Assembly (NCBI GenBank): GCA_016717325.1
Contig: JADKFV010000015.1
Span: 1 to 64,000, forward strand
Reading direction: 5' to 3'
Length of the DNA stretch: 64,000 nucleotides
Source: Bacteroidota bacterium
Lineage (GTDB): Bacteria; Bacteroidota; Bacteroidia; AKYH767-A; OLB10
The notes under the pieces are model-generated. The model was not told the origin of the DNA. It saw only the letters and a program-made list of their open reading frames with translations, and made no database searches. The position numbers and the translations under genes were made by a program. Below are positions 40,451-52,500 of the stretch, one piece after another. The stretch's first letter is position 1; each line of letters starts with the position of its first letter.

Positions 40451-41473
40451 ATGAATAACGGTAAGTATATACTAGGAATTGAATCATCGTGCGATGACAC
40501 TGCTGCTGCTGTATGTCTGGATAATATGGTACTGAGCAATGTTATTGCCAATCAAAAGGTGCATGAACAATATGGCGGTGTGGTGCCCGAATTGGCATCG
40601 CGCGCGCATCAGGCCAACATAGTACCGGTAGTGACCGAGGCATTGAGGCAGGCAGGTATCGAAAAAAAGGAGCTTAGCGCAATTGCGTACACACGTGGGC
40701 CGGGCCTTTTGGGTTCGCTGTTGGTAGGTTCGTGTTTTGCAAAGTCGCTTGCTCAGGCATTAAACATTCCCGCTATTGAAATAAACCACATGCAAGCGCA
40801 TATTCTTGCACATTTTGCCATTAGAAAGCAAAGTGACGCCACACCCACTTTTCCGTTTTTGTGCCTGACTGTTTCGGGCGGGCATACCCAAATAGTAAAA
40901 GTTGAATCACCTTTGCAAATGAAAATTATAGGACAAACCCTCGATGATGCTGCCGGTGAGGCTTTCGATAAAATTTCGAAAGTTATTGGATTACCTTACC
41001 CTGGCGGACCTTTGATAGATAAAAACTCAAAACTTGGCAACCCACATGCATTCAAATTCAACAAATCGAATATTGCCAATTATGATTTCAGTTTTAGTGG
41101 TTTTAAAACAAATGTGATGAATTGTATTCACAACGAAACCCAGAAGAATGAAAATTTTATTGAGCAAAATCTAAATGATATTTGTGCATCGGTGCAGCAT
41201 ACAATTATAAATATGTTGATGGATAAAATAATCAAAGCCGCTATAGATTTGCAAATAAAAACTGTAGTGATTGCCGGTGGCGTTTCTGCCAATAGTTTGT
41301 TGCGCAGCCGTTTGCAAGAAACAGGCAATGAAATGGGTTGGAATGTTTTTATACCTCCATTCGAGTTTTGCACCGATAATGCAGCTATGATTGCCGTGGC
41401 TGGTTATTTTAAATATAACGATAATCAATTTTCCAGTTTAGCTGATAGTGCCACAGCCCGATATGAGTGGTAG
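40451..41473 (+). CDS. tsaD: tRNA N6-adenosine threonylcarbamoyltransferase TsaD
   Basis: A 340-residue protein of the universal Kae1/TsaD family. The N-terminus has ILGIESSCDDTAAAV; the metal-binding HMQAH (His113, His117) lies in INHMQAHILAHF; the ATPase-fold motifs LTVSGGHTQIV and DDAAGEAFDK, and the final CTDNAAMIA aspartate, are all present. TsaD transfers the threonylcarbamoyl group to A37 of tRNAs reading ANN codons, with TsaB and TsaE. Length is normal. It ends in TAG, which shows that TAG is a working stop codon here, and is followed by a strong terminator hairpin. Confidence 0.97.
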   Translation: MNNGKYILGIESSCDDTAAAVCLDNMVLSNVIANQKVHEQYGGVVPELASRAHQANIVPVVTEALRQAGIEKKELSAIAYTRGPGLLGSLLVGSCFAKSLAQALNIPAIEINHMQAHILAHFAIRKQSDATPTFPFLCLTVSGGHTQIVKVESPLQMKIIGQTLDDAAGEAFDKISKVIGLPYPGGPLIDKNSKLGNPHAFKFNKSNIANYDFSFSGFKTNVMNCIHNETQKNENFIEQNLNDICASVQHTIINMLMDKIIKAAIDLQIKTVVIAGGVSANSLLRSRLQETGNEMGWNVFIPPFEFCTDNAAMIAVAGYFKYNDNQFSSLADSATARYEW

Positions 41474-41634
41474 ATTTCTTTCGACTTAAAATTTCCCATC
41501 TTCAAATTTGATACCTTGTAACATCAATGCCACTTTCAAATTTTACATGTCTTTTTAAATTATAATAATCTTAATATTTTGAAAAGCGCAACCCCACCAT
41601 ACAAAAAATAGTTGAAGTATAATGTACATTGAAA

Positions 41635-41662
41635 AAAAAATGCACCCTGAGGTGCATTTTTT
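41635..41662. terminator. Bidirectional Rho-independent terminator
   Basis: An A-run, the stem TGCACC (41641-41646), loop CTGA, the complementary GGTGCA (41651-41656) and a T-run form a hairpin whose A/T flanks extend the stem. It sits between the ends of convergent tsaD and the 41699 gene and can serve both. Confidence 0.85.
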
Positions 41663-41698
41663 GTAAAAAAGCAAATTTTATTGCTTACGAAACAAGCA

Positions 41699-42910
41699 CT
41701 ACTTTCTTCTTGAGCTCTTACCCTCAGCTTGTTTTGGAACTTCCCGTGGCTTCGACTCAGATTTCACTTTTGGCACTTCCGGTGTTTGTTGTTTTGGCAC
41801 TATCACAGGCTTCGATTCCTCTTTTTTATCTTGGCGTGGTGCCGGTTCTGCCTTTTCATTATTATTCCTTGGTCTTGGTGCCGGTTCGGCTTTATCATTA
41901 TTTCTTGGCCGCGGAGCCGGTTCAATATTATTGTTCACATCACGGGGATTATCTCTTGGTTTTACATCTTGCGCATCGTTGCTTTTCATCGGTCTGCCTT
42001 CTACAGGCTTAGCATCATTTCGTTTGTTTATTGTTGGAAAATTTGGCTTACCCTGGGGTGCAGCAGGAGTGGCATCAGCTTTTTCGTAAGTACGTTTATA
42101 TACACCGTTAGCTCTGTTGCGCACTACAATTTGACTGGTACGATGATGGCCATAATAATTATTGCGCCAGTGATTCTGAAAATAGAAATTATTTGCTGGG
42201 CGATACCACCATCCATTCCATGCATAATCATAATAACAATGGTGATGATAGTGATGCCAAAACATGGGCTGCCATGGACTCCACCAACCGGGGTAGTAGC
42301 CCCAATTCCAGGGCGAATTCCAAACCATGTATCCAGGGGTGTACAAATAATTTACAATGTACCATCCCGAAGGATCGGGACTGTAACTTTGATTGGTGTT
42401 GTAGTAATTATTTGTTGTGTAATTGTTTGTTATAGGGTCGTTGCCACTATATCCGGGGTTAGGTGTTTCTCGTGCCGTATTTTTTGTTGATGGTTCTATC
42501 ACATAATCTTTGCCATACAAATCTTCATCGCCAATAATTTGTATGCGGGTTTGGTCATTGCTTTTGTCAACGTATATTACGGCTACATCCTGCACATCGT
42601 CCTTTGCCAAATCGGCTTGCAGAATGATAGAGTGCAAAGTGCCATCTACTTTGTCAACTACTCTCAAATAATCTATCTGATTATCGTTATTCAAATCGAG
42701 GTTGTTGATTTTACTTGAGGCGCTATTCAGCGATTGTTCAAAAGCCTCAAGGGTTTTCGATTGCTGAAAAATGTCGAGCACCGCTGCAAGGTTTAAGTTA
42801 TCACCGGGCAAGTTAAGTCTGCCATCATTGTCCTGTGATTGTGCAACATACCCGATGCACAATAAGCATGCGAATGCAAAATGTTTAATCCTTAAATGTT
42901 TCGTTATCAT
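41699..42910 (-). CDS. Secreted Trp/Tyr/His-rich protein with EF-hand-like motif and basic Pro-rich tail
   Basis: A 403-residue protein with a signal peptide (FAFACLLCIGYVAQSQ). Residues ~35-165 contain a calcium-loop-like DLNNDNQIDYLRV inside a domain seen in other Bacteroidota secreted proteins. Residues ~185-260 are extremely aromatic (WNWGYYPGWWSPWQPMFWHH, YNGWWYRP-like segments), with an HHYHHHCYYDY cluster that could bind metal. The last 140 residues are Arg/Lys/Pro-rich with repeated KAEPAPRPRNN units and no T9SS signal. I know no function. The 253-codon frame on the opposite strand is a shadow of this gene. Confidence 0.75.
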   Translation of the reverse strand: MITKHLRIKHFAFACLLCIGYVAQSQDNDGRLNLPGDNLNLAAVLDIFQQSKTLEAFEQSLNSASSKINNLDLNNDNQIDYLRVVDKVDGTLHSIILQADLAKDDVQDVAVIYVDKSNDQTRIQIIGDEDLYGKDYVIEPSTKNTARETPNPGYSGNDPITNNYTTNNYYNTNQSYSPDPSGWYIVNYLYTPGYMVWNSPWNWGYYPGWWSPWQPMFWHHYHHHCYYDYAWNGWWYRPANNFYFQNHWRNNYYGHHRTSQIVVRNRANGVYKRTYEKADATPAAPQGKPNFPTINKRNDAKPVEGRPMKSNDAQDVKPRDNPRDVNNNIEPAPRPRNNDKAEPAPRPRNNNEKAEPAPRQDKKEESKPVIVPKQQTPEVPKVKSESKPREVPKQAEGKSSRRK

Positions 42911-43392
42911 AATTTTTACTTTTAATATTAATAGGGCAAACTTAAGTCACAGATGTTGAAATAAATATGAGGAAAGTCATGCATAATATTTTGTTCATTT
43001 TTAAATCATAGCACACAATCGGTTTCAAAATGGGTTTGGAAAAAATATTTCCAAGTAAACTGAAATCATTCTTTTTCATAACCAGTTTATCATTCACAGT
43101 CGGGAATAGGTTTTTCAACTCATTCTTACTCAACTAAACCTGCAACAGTTTAAAATTTTACATTTGATTCTCACATCAACGAATTCCGAATTTGTTCGAA
43201 TTTGCTTCTGTCATGAATTCGTAATTTCTTTTTTGACCTCAACAATTTGGTTGTGATGCCCACCGAAATGTCAGCATTCGAAATTCGCTGATAACATTTA
43301 AGAATTTTAACCGGGTGTTGTATGATAATATGATACATATCACCTTTCAACCAAAACAAAATAATTATATTTCGCGCTTAAAATAAAATACC
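42911..43392. other. Intergenic region between divergent genes
   Basis: About 480 AT-rich bases. A 63-codon minus frame (42942-43133) lacks any family feature and is not called. TATATTTC near 43368, close to the ATP-grasp start, is a one-mismatch -7-like element. Nothing else is supported. Confidence 0.5.
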
Positions 43393-44970
43393 ATGCTCTC
43401 AAACAATAACGCACAGCATATACCTACAGAGGAACAAATCGAAATCGACAAAAAGTTTTTTATTCTTCAGCAAAGCTTTAGCCGAAACTATGAATACATT
43501 TTTTCGAACGACCTGGCCGAAAAAACAGTTATCATTATTCCCAGTCTTACCCTTGACGAAGAAATGCTTAAAACAATTAAAGGCGTGAGTCATTACGAAG
43601 AGCGCATGCTATGTATGCTGATGTTATTGCGCATGCCCAAAACAAATGTGGTGTATTTATCGAGCGTGCCTATCGACAGCACTGTAATAGATTACTACCT
43701 TCATTTTTTGCCGGGCATTACAGGTTACCATGCACGGCAAAGGTTAACGCTGCTTAGCTGTTATGATGCCTCGCGAAAATCGCTTACCGAAAAAATTCTT
43801 GACCGCCCACGGTTAATCGAACGAATTTTGCATTCCGTTCGCAACCCTGCAATGGCACATATTGCTTGTTTCAATGTTACCAATTTCGAAAAGGAACTGG
43901 CCGTAAAATTAAATGTCCCTGTATTTGGTACCGACCCGGCTTTGTTGCATTGGGGTTCAAAAACCGGAAGCAGAATTATTTTTAAACGTGCAGGAATACC
44001 ATTCCCTGCCGGTTTCGAAGACTTGCAAGACGAAGGTGATATTGTAAAAGCATTGATAGATTTAAAAAAGAATAACCCCACATTAAAACGGGCAGTGGTA
44101 AAAATGAATGATGGATTTTCGGGCGAAGGCAATGCTGTTTTTAATTATGGAGATATTGATGTGAACGATTCAAATATTATAAGCATAGTCACCGATGAAT
44201 TGCGAAACAATTTAAAACTTGTTGCGCGCAATGTGCCGTACCAATTATTCTTAGACAAATTTATAGATATGCACGGCATTGTCGAAGAATTTGTAGAAGG
44301 CGAAAAAAAGGAATCGCCCTCGGTGCAAATACGCATTAACCCTGCGAGTGAAATTGCTATCATATCAACTCACGACCAATTGCTTGGTGGCGAAAGTGGG
44401 CAAGTTTATTTGGGGGCATCGTTTCCGGCCGACCCGGATTATAGTAAAGAGATTGCACAACTTGGAAATTTAGTAGCCACCGAACTATTGAAAGAAGGTA
44501 TACTGGGCAGGTTCGCTGTTGACTTTCTCTCGGTAAAGAATGACGACAAATGGTTGCATTATGCTATCGAAATTAATTTGCGCAAGGGCGGCACCACACA
44601 TCCTTTTTTGATGTTGCAATTTCTTACCGAAGGAACTTACGATTACAACAATGGTGTATACCTTATGCCCAATGGAGAAGCACGTTGCTACTTTGCCAGC
44701 GACAACCTTGCCCGCGATGAATATAAAGGCCTCACCCCACACGACCTGATTGATATTGCGGTTTGCAACAATCTATTATACGATAGCGTGAAGCAATGCG
44801 GTGTAATGTTTAACATGATAGGTGCGCTTTCACAATATGGTAAATTGGGAGTGGTATGCATTGGAAGAAATGTGGAAGAAGCGAAAGCTTACTACTACAA
44901 AACAGAACATGTTTTGAATTTAGAAAGTATGAGGACCTCATGCGAAAATTTGATGATTCAATTTTTATAA
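43393..44970 (+). CDS. ATP-grasp ligase, PGM1-related (pre-ATP-grasp, ATP-grasp and PGM1 C-terminal regions)
   Basis: An intact 525-residue protein. Residues ~1-170 form a pre-ATP-grasp region (TVIIIPSLTLDEEMLKTIKG, HYEERMLCMLMLLRMPKT). The ATP-grasp core follows: WGSKTGSRIIFKRAGIPFP, RAVVKMNDGFSGEGNAVF for the P-loop-like lysine strand, and GILGRFAVDFLSV... YAIEINLRKGGTTHPF with the metal-binding E and N. The end (PHDLIDIAVCNNLLYDSVKQ) resembles the C-terminal domain of PGM1, the pheganomycin peptide ligase. Such enzymes join amino acids or peptides using ATP. No precursor peptide or biosynthetic neighbour is seen, so the substrate is open. Confidence 0.83.
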   Translation: MLSNNNAQHIPTEEQIEIDKKFFILQQSFSRNYEYIFSNDLAEKTVIIIPSLTLDEEMLKTIKGVSHYEERMLCMLMLLRMPKTNVVYLSSVPIDSTVIDYYLHFLPGITGYHARQRLTLLSCYDASRKSLTEKILDRPRLIERILHSVRNPAMAHIACFNVTNFEKELAVKLNVPVFGTDPALLHWGSKTGSRIIFKRAGIPFPAGFEDLQDEGDIVKALIDLKKNNPTLKRAVVKMNDGFSGEGNAVFNYGDIDVNDSNIISIVTDELRNNLKLVARNVPYQLFLDKFIDMHGIVEEFVEGEKKESPSVQIRINPASEIAIISTHDQLLGGESGQVYLGASFPADPDYSKEIAQLGNLVATELLKEGILGRFAVDFLSVKNDDKWLHYAIEINLRKGGTTHPFLMLQFLTEGTYDYNNGVYLMPNGEARCYFASDNLARDEYKGLTPHDLIDIAVCNNLLYDSVKQCGVMFNMIGALSQYGKLGVVCIGRNVEEAKAYYYKTEHVLNLESMRTSCENLMIQFL

Positions 44971-45096
44971 AATTGTATTGCCGTTTCCATTTTAAAAGTT
45001 TGAAAATTTTTTTGGCTTACAAACTAAAAAGGCCCTTTTGCAGAAGAGTGGCAAAAAAATAATTTGAATTTCTTCTTGAGTGGTGGAAAAAATACT

Positions 45097-45143
45097 CTCT
45101 TAAAAAAATTGCTTTCAGCGTTGGCTTGTGCGTTTTTTAAGAG
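45097..45143. terminator. Terminator-like hairpin at the left end of the accessory island
   Basis: CTCTTAAAAAA (45097-45107) and TTTTTTAAGAG (45133-45143) are a perfect 11-base inverted repeat with a 25-base loop, located just after the stop of the minus-strand giant gene. The minus-strand text continues into ATTTTTT, so it can terminate the island transcript. Confidence 0.7.
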
Positions 45144-45159
45144 TGTTTTTTGTGGGTGG

Positions 45160-48100
45160 CTATTGGAAATCTTCTGCATAAATAAGTCTAAGTTTGTTTT
45201 CATCCAGCCAATTGATTTTTGAAATATCAATTATGTTGTTGTCAAATGATTCAAATTCATAAACACATAGGATTACATTGTTGATGTGTGGAAAATCTAT
45301 TTTACCATTTTCAATAATGTGAAATTTTGACTCCTTGTTTAAATCGTCTTTGGTAAGCAATACTTCCCCATTAATACCATTAACGCTTTTTCTCCGGATA
45401 CACAATGCAAAATATGTTCTGATGTTTTGTGCATTGTCTGATTTTATCTGATAGTAATTATCAATGGTTATCGTCCAACACTTAAATTTCCTTTTAGCCT
45501 CTTTTATACTTATGACTCTTTCTGACAAAATATTAATATACTTCGGTTGTGTTAACTCAGAATTGAAATTGTTAGTTGTTGATTGCTCTGAATATCTTAC
45601 GGCAACAAATTTTAAAAAAGGATTGTATGCGTTTAAACTATTCTGTTCAAGTTTTCTAAGTTTGTCTTGGTCAAATGCCATTATAGCGAACCATTTTTTC
45701 TTTACAGTTTCAAAGTAAAGATTTAAAGGCAAAATTTTGTAGTTAATTCCAGCAACTGTTAATGATTTATAAGTATTTGAATTGTTTAATTTACCATCAT
45801 AATATTTTGAAAGATAGATTGGCTTTTTGTCATTGTCGTCCCAAATAAATTTTTCAATTGTAAAGCCATTAGGGTTTAAAGTGTCAGCAAAGTCAAGTGA
45901 ATTGTATGTTGTCAAATCTCGTCCAATTGCACAAGTTAAAGGTGATACTTTTTCATTTGGGACTCCACTATCCAAATATTTCTCTGAAATAACTAAGGCA
46001 AATGTTTCTTTGGTTTGTAGCGGTCTATCAATCTCAAACATAATTTGCATTGACCGTTTTCTTGTTTCAGAGAAACTTGTTTGTTTCTATTGAGTGAAAA
46101 CCAAAGGTGTAATTTGATAAATTGGTAATAATGGAGGTGTATTATTTCTAATTAGTAAAATCAGTAACTTACTTTCATCAGAAAGAAAGCCATCCTTTTT
46201 TTTAGGGGTAAAACTCTTGAAAGGACTAACTGCCTGAACCGAAATACATTTTTTAATCAAGGTCGTTTTTAATTCCGTCCTGTAAACAAAGAATTCATTG
46301 TTATGCTCAAAATTAAAAACTTGATTTTCGTTATTTTCTTCTTCTACTATTAATAGTTTCTGTTCAATTTTATGAAGGAGACTTAAATTTCTTTCTGACA
46401 CATCTGGATACGGAATTTTTCCAGGAAAAATTTTCTTGTCAATAAATTTGCCTTTTAAATCAAAAACAGCAATAGTTGTTTCTAACTCATGGTGGGTTAC
46501 ATCTGTCAAATTCCATGAAAGGATAGCTTTGTAGCCAATCTGTAAATCTATATCCAAGATGTCAGCTATGTCACTGCTGCTGCAATACAAATCACATTTG
46601 CCTTTATTTTTATATTTCAGAATCACATCAAAATTGTTGCCTGCATTTAAGTGAACAACTTCATCTTTTAAAGATAAGCATGAAATTTCATTACCCTGCT
46701 CATCCTTAGAGAATAGAAATTCATGGGTTAATTTTATGCTAAAGCCAATATTGTTTTTATAAACCTCTGTTTCTACCTGCTTTATTTTTTGGTTAAACAC
46801 TTCACTTGGCAATTCATTATTTAATAATTCAGAATTTGCTCCACGCCCCAATTCCCAATTTTTTATCCCTTCGCTGATTTGAGTTTTGCTGAGTTCACCA
46901 GTATTAGAATCATTTAATGTCGTATAATTTGTAATTAATTGTAACTGCTTTATCGTTTGCAAATAGAGGGAGGATTAAGCAAATGGAAGGTGTAAAACAC
47001 TTTATTCCTGTCTGATAGTTTTGTTGGTCGTTCTACTACGATTTCATCTTCTACAACAATTGGAGTACTTGGTTTTGAAACAGCACTTGTAATTTTGAAA
47101 TTCGCCTTTTGCATATTTTGCATGATTGTGTTCTAAATTAACACCCCTTTGGTACGAAGCAATGTCATAGTTTTTTCAAAACCAGTATCAACTAAGTGCT
47201 TTGCTTTAATACTATCGTTCTCTTGTAATTGAGAATGAAATTTTAGTTGTAACCCTTTGTTGATATTGATTTCTATTCTTTCATTTTTTACAATTGCGAA
47301 TTCAAAATTATCACTTTGTACAATTTTCATTTTTCTATATTTTAACATAGGAAAATTCTCTCTGGTTGAGAGAAGTTAAAAAATCATCTTCTGATTTTAC
47401 CAACTGATTAACCTTCATATAACTTAAAAACCATCTTGTAAACCAATTTTGCAGGTGAGATAACTAATTTTTGACCTCTGTCATCAGGGAGATAATCAAT
47501 GGATGTATTACTTGGCAAGCGTTCTGGAATTATTTGGCCAGTGCGTTTCACCATTCGTTTACCTGATTCCTTATATTCTGTCTCACTTTTGGATTCTAAT
47601 TTCTGCCATGATAACAATCCTAAATACTTGGCAAATTGAAGTTCAATAATTGGAGGAAATATTCCTCTATAAGTGACTTCTTTGGAATCAAAAACCACAA
47701 TGTGGGAATTTGACTCAGTTGTTTTATCGCCAATGCCTACAAATAATTCGGAAGCTACTAAAGAAGGTGGGTTAATTACATCATCATTCAAATTAAATAA
47801 AACAGGTACTACACTACTTCCTGATTTAGTCCCAAAGTAATTTTCCTCCAATTTTTTATCTTTTATTAAATCAAGCATTGATAATTCAGACAGACAATCA
47901 CTCTTTAAGGGGAAAGTATATGAGTTACTTAAAACTTGTTTAAGAATGAAGTAGTAGCTCCTTCCATCTACTAATTGAGTATCTGCTTTAGGAACATGCT
48001 TATATAAATAGGAATAGCCGTTGTTGTAAATAACACTTGTCTCCTTCTGCTTACCAAAATCTTCAAATGTACCTTCAATGCCGCCTGCTTGCTCCTTTTC

Positions 48101-49267
48101 AAAACCTGTTAGATTCTGGTCAGCATGGGCCTGATTTTCTGAATCACTAATAGCAAGGTTTTTACCAGTCCAATGAAAAATTGTCTGTGGGTCAAAGCTA
48201 CCTTTACCACTGTCTTGTGCTAATCTTGTTTGTTTCCAACCTTCTTCAGGTACTTCTATACAATTTAAAATTCCTTTGGGGTTATATATTGCTTTCCTTT
48301 TGACAAGTGAAAATAGTTGAAAATCAGACACGTCAATTTCAAGAACATTTATTGTGACCTAACACTCAATATTTTGAACCTTAATTTTAGTCGTGTTACC
48401 GTTTTCAATTTTTTCTATCTCACAAATAACATTACTAGGCAATTCATTCAAGTCTTCAAGATATTTCTTTTTCTCATTTACAACTTGAAACATATAAATT
48501 CCCTCAGTAACTTTTCTTTTAATTGAAGATAATTGAATAAGAGATTTCCCTTCCTGATTTGTTTCATTCACAGCATCATTTACTAACTTGTCATTTTGCA
48601 GTTGATTATCATAGCTTACATTAGAGAATTCATATTCAATTTCATTGTTCTTTACTAAACCATAATTTGGTAATCCGTGATAATATTTACCATTAAATAT
48701 TTCAGCATGTACTTTGATTAAATCTAAAATAATTCCCCCCTCTGCTTGAGGGATAGCTCCCTTTTTTTCACCAACCAATTGAAAGTGATTGTCATTATTT
48801 TCTTTAATTTTTAAAACCAAGAAAGAGTCAGATTCTTTGGTGAAATAATCTCCTATATTCTCTTCATCTAATGGGATATAAAAATTTTGAATCAACCCAA
48901 AGTATTCTGCCATCGTAGGATGCTGATAAATACTGTTTATTATGGTTAGTAAATTCCGACTGTCTTCAAATTCCTGTATTGCTATTTTTCTCATTTTGTC
49001 TTCTCTTAAAATTTAATGAATTACTTTGTCCTTTATAGTTGATGGAATCAAATATTGAATCTCTTTCAAGAATTTTGGAAGTAACAGAGTTGACTCCTTC
49101 TAAAGAATTCTGTAACATTTTTAGTCTATCAGATTGCTTACGAAATTCTTTAATCAATGGGTTGTTAAGAGAATCTCTTAGCCGTTCACTATGTTCATTC
49201 ATTGATTCTAAGTCTTGAGTAAAACCAACCCAAATGAAATTTATGTTCTTTTAATAATCGCTTCCAT
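45160..49267 (-). CDS. Giant uncharacterised protein 2 (~1,370 residues), multiply frameshifted
   Basis: The reading frame can be followed from an ATG at 49267 to a TAG at 45160 by crossing breaks near 49245, 49000, 48360 (in-frame TAG), 47410, 47350, 47134, 46960 and 46087. Recovered order: MEAIIKRTINFIWVGF, EYFGLIQNFYIPLD, IFHWTGKNLAI, VDGRSYYFILK, RGIFPPIIELQFAKYLGLL, SIDYLPDD, FKITSAVSKPSTPIV, a charged middle part, MFEIDRPLQTKETFALVI, LYFETVKKKWFAIM and NPFLKFVAVRYSEQS. From memory these landmarks match, in order, very large unnamed proteins of actinobacteria, cyanobacteria and proteobacteria (RWDGWSL-, RHVAPPK-, YLPDPLA-, DRPWYSS- and PFVRLALARYQPHS-like motifs). No signal peptide or known domain. 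Function unknown. Confidence 0.68.
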
Positions 49268-49574
49268 CTTCTGTAGTGCTGTTTTGTAAATAATTTATGA
49301 CCTGACTCAAAAATTGAGGTGGTTTTTTTATATTCAATGAGAGGTTAGAACAGTTTTTATTAAGAATATCTCCGAAGTGTTCAATATACTTAAAAGCATC
49401 TCCGTTGAATTTTTTTAAAGAACTTATTGCAGCATTCTCATCTATGTTTAAACCGATGAGCAATGAAAAACGAGCACAGTCCTTTCCTTTTTCATTCTTA
49501 ATTCCATTGGGTAAAATGGATAGGTTTATTTTACCTCCAAATCCACCATTATTTTTGCTTTCAAAAAAATCCAT
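49251..49574 (-). CDS. 107-residue protein between the two giant genes
   Basis: A short intact frame that begins 5 bases after the first giant protein stops and whose last codons overlap the likely ATG of the second giant protein (49267). The sequence has a Gly/Asn-rich start (MDFFESKNNGGFGGKINLS) and a helical C-terminal half. I recognise no domain. Its tight packing suggests it is part of the same system, perhaps a linker or chaperone subunit, and that its translation is coupled to the downstream gene. Confidence 0.65.
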   Translation of the reverse strand: MDFFESKNNGGFGGKINLSILPNGIKNEKGKDCARFSLLIGLNIDENAAISSLKKFNGDAFKYIEHFGDILNKNCSNLSLNIKKPPQFLSQVINYLQNSTTEDGSDY

Positions 49575-49579
49575 AGCAA

Positions 49580-52500
49580 TTATTGTTTGTTAAAGTTTGA
49601 TTCAAAAAATTCATCCCATTCAGATTCTGAATATTTAAATTGATTTCTTTTAATATCCATATTTTGAGTGGCTGAATTATTAGTTGTGCTATTTGAATGC
49701 TTTAAAGTCATTCCATTACCTAAAAGACTGTTTGTATTGGCAACAAGATTTTGTGATGGATTGCTTGTGTTGTTACTGGTTGAATTATCAGGGCAACCAT
49801 AAATTCGTTTGTACATGGACATGCTCACCGATATTTTTACAAAAGCACAAATTTTTATTTCGTATGAAATAGTACAATAGCCTTCAAGGTAATTTCCATT
49901 GCCTTGTAAACCCATATAGAATGTAACTGAAGCTGTAATTAAACCAAGAATACTCAATGCCTCCGCAAGTCAGATAACCCTTTAATTCAATCTTATCATA
50001 TTCTTTCCTGATATAGATTCCTGCAAAAATGTAAACTATTCCTTCTGCGACTCCGATATTCAAGTAAAGGACAACTCCTACTTCAACTATCAGGAGTATT
50101 GAAACTACACCACGCTTTGGTTCTAATCCAAATATCAAACAACCTCTACCGCCCCAAATAGCACCAGTTACCAAACCCATTTCTTGAGGGGTATTCAATC
50201 CAATATTTATTCTCATTGGAATACCTGCTTTGAATGGCAATCTCAAATCCATTACAAGTTTCCAATTCACAAAATTGAAAGCCCCTCCAGTAATGTCAGG
50301 AAGACAAACCTCATAACCCAACATTGCACCCGCAGCAGAAATATCAAATCGTAATCCTTTGTCAATAGTCTTTAAATAGCTTTGAAAAACTTGAACAAAG
50401 TTTAATGGACCTTCAAATCGAATGTCTCTGATTGCAACATCAAATTTTTCTTCTATTGCGGAACCCCCTACGAAACTTACATTGTCAAATTCTACATTCA
50501 GAATGCTGAGAAAGCTTATTGAAAAATTTGACAATTTGCTTTTGTTTCGTTGGTGATTTTGTTAACATGGGGAGGGAAGGAAGTAATGTCAAAATGAATT
50601 GTGTTTTTTATATCAACTGTTAATTCAGTTGGAGTTTGCTTTCCTTTTAAAAATTTTAGAATCCCTAAATTAACATCATCAAACTTGTTGGTAGTCCATG
50701 TATATCTGATTTCCTTTTTATTGATAGCACTTAATTGATTCAAATCATTTTTAATGATTTGAACATTTTCTTTCAAGTCTTCTATTCCTTGTTTACCACT
50801 TTGATATGCATCAATAAGTTCTTTGTTTGATTCAATAAGTTTATTCTCTAATTCATCAATTTTATTATTGAGAAAATTTCTTAATTTGCTTTCAAATGAT
50901 TTAAGTTGATTTTTCTTTGTCTCGATTTCGGATAGAATTATTTGCCTGTCAGCATCAACCTTTAAATACAATTCAACTGTCTGTTCAATAATTTTATCCT
51001 CAATATTTTTTAAGTTTTTAATGTATTCATCTGTATTCTCAAATATTAATTCGTTAACTTTTGATTTTAACTCAGTGATTTCTTTTTGAATTGATTTTAG
51101 TTGACCATCATTAATGAAGGTTTCCAGTTTTGCAACAAGCAATTTTTTTACTTCACTTTCCAGAATAGGCAATTGATTGTTTTTATAATTATCAATAAAT
51201 GCCGATAAATTAGTTCCAGTAAGTTCATTTTGTATTCTTTGAGCCTCACTTCCAATTTTTGAGAATTCTAAGTAAGTTGATTGTAGAAAATTACAGGTCT
51301 CTCTTACGTTCCTGAACACTTCGGTTTTTAGAATTCCATTCTCCCAAATTGAATCAATTTGACTTTTTACTTCAAAATTTATTTGATTATGCAGTAAAGA
51401 TATTTCTCCCGTAATTTTTCGCTGTTCGGCTTCAATGAATTTTTTGGAATAACAAACTGAATCATTGTATGCGTTAATGACTATTTTATAGTAAACATCA
51501 GAAACCTTATTCAAATCATTTGAACTCTTGTTCAAAAAGTCAAAGAAGGCATCAATATTATCCTGAACTATGTACTTATTGGAATCAATCTCAATCTCAA
51601 CTTCTACTCTTAAAGCAATTGCTGGAATTAAAATTTTATTATAAATATCGGTATCAATAACAATAGAAAGCGGAGTTGTCATTTTTTTGAGAAAATGATA
51701 TTTTACAATCTCAATTACAACTCCACTTGCAACACCAGGAAAAGTATCTGTAAATGTTTTTAAGTAGTACTTCCAAAAACAGTTTGAAGATTACTAAGCA
51801 GCGTTGAGATTGCAGTAGCGTACAAAGGCTTAGAATTAACTATGGCATTATAAGCGTTTTTTAATTCACTTAGTTGTGACAATTCATTAATTACTGATAC
51901 GTCATAAATTTCACTTGCTATATTCTTTAATCTTTCTTCGTTTTTAACACTGATTTGTTTTTGTATAGCATCTGAAATTTGTTTGAGATAAATAGTAATA
52001 TTTATAGAGTCTTCGACATCATTGAAATATTTTTTAATTTCATCGCTAAGGGTTAGGGCTGTTCCTGTTAATTTACTGATAAGCTCGGTTTGAAATGCAA
52101 ATTCCTTTTCTCTAATTATTTCATAAATATAAATCTGTTTTGAGTTTATTTGTATTTGAGAATCCGTTTGGTAGTATAATTTTTTTAATTTCTCACTTGC
52201 CTCGTAATACTTTTCTACATAAGTTTTCAGTTTACTATTCGCTGTGTTTTTAAGAGATGATTCTAATGCTCTAATTTCATTTGGTAAGTTCTCAACTTGT
52301 TTTTTAATGGATTCGTACTCTTGGCCATACTTAGTAAAACCTCCATTTGCTTCTTCAATGATGTTAAAAATTGGACTATCTGCAATAGGGATAACATTTC
52401 GCAAAATTTTCTTTAAATCTATTCCTCCTAAAATCTCGACATTCATTCCTCTTAAAATATCAGCAGGTCTGATATTGCTTATATCACTAACACGGTTGTT

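Noticed and set aside
41729..42490. 253-codon frame on the plus strand
   Set aside because: It is antisense to the signal-peptide-bearing 41699-42910 gene and is rich in Phe/Ile/Trp runs typical of a shadow frame.
42942..43133. 63-codon minus-strand frame upstream of the aromatic-rich gene
   Set aside because: No recognisable feature and no supporting neighbour spacing.
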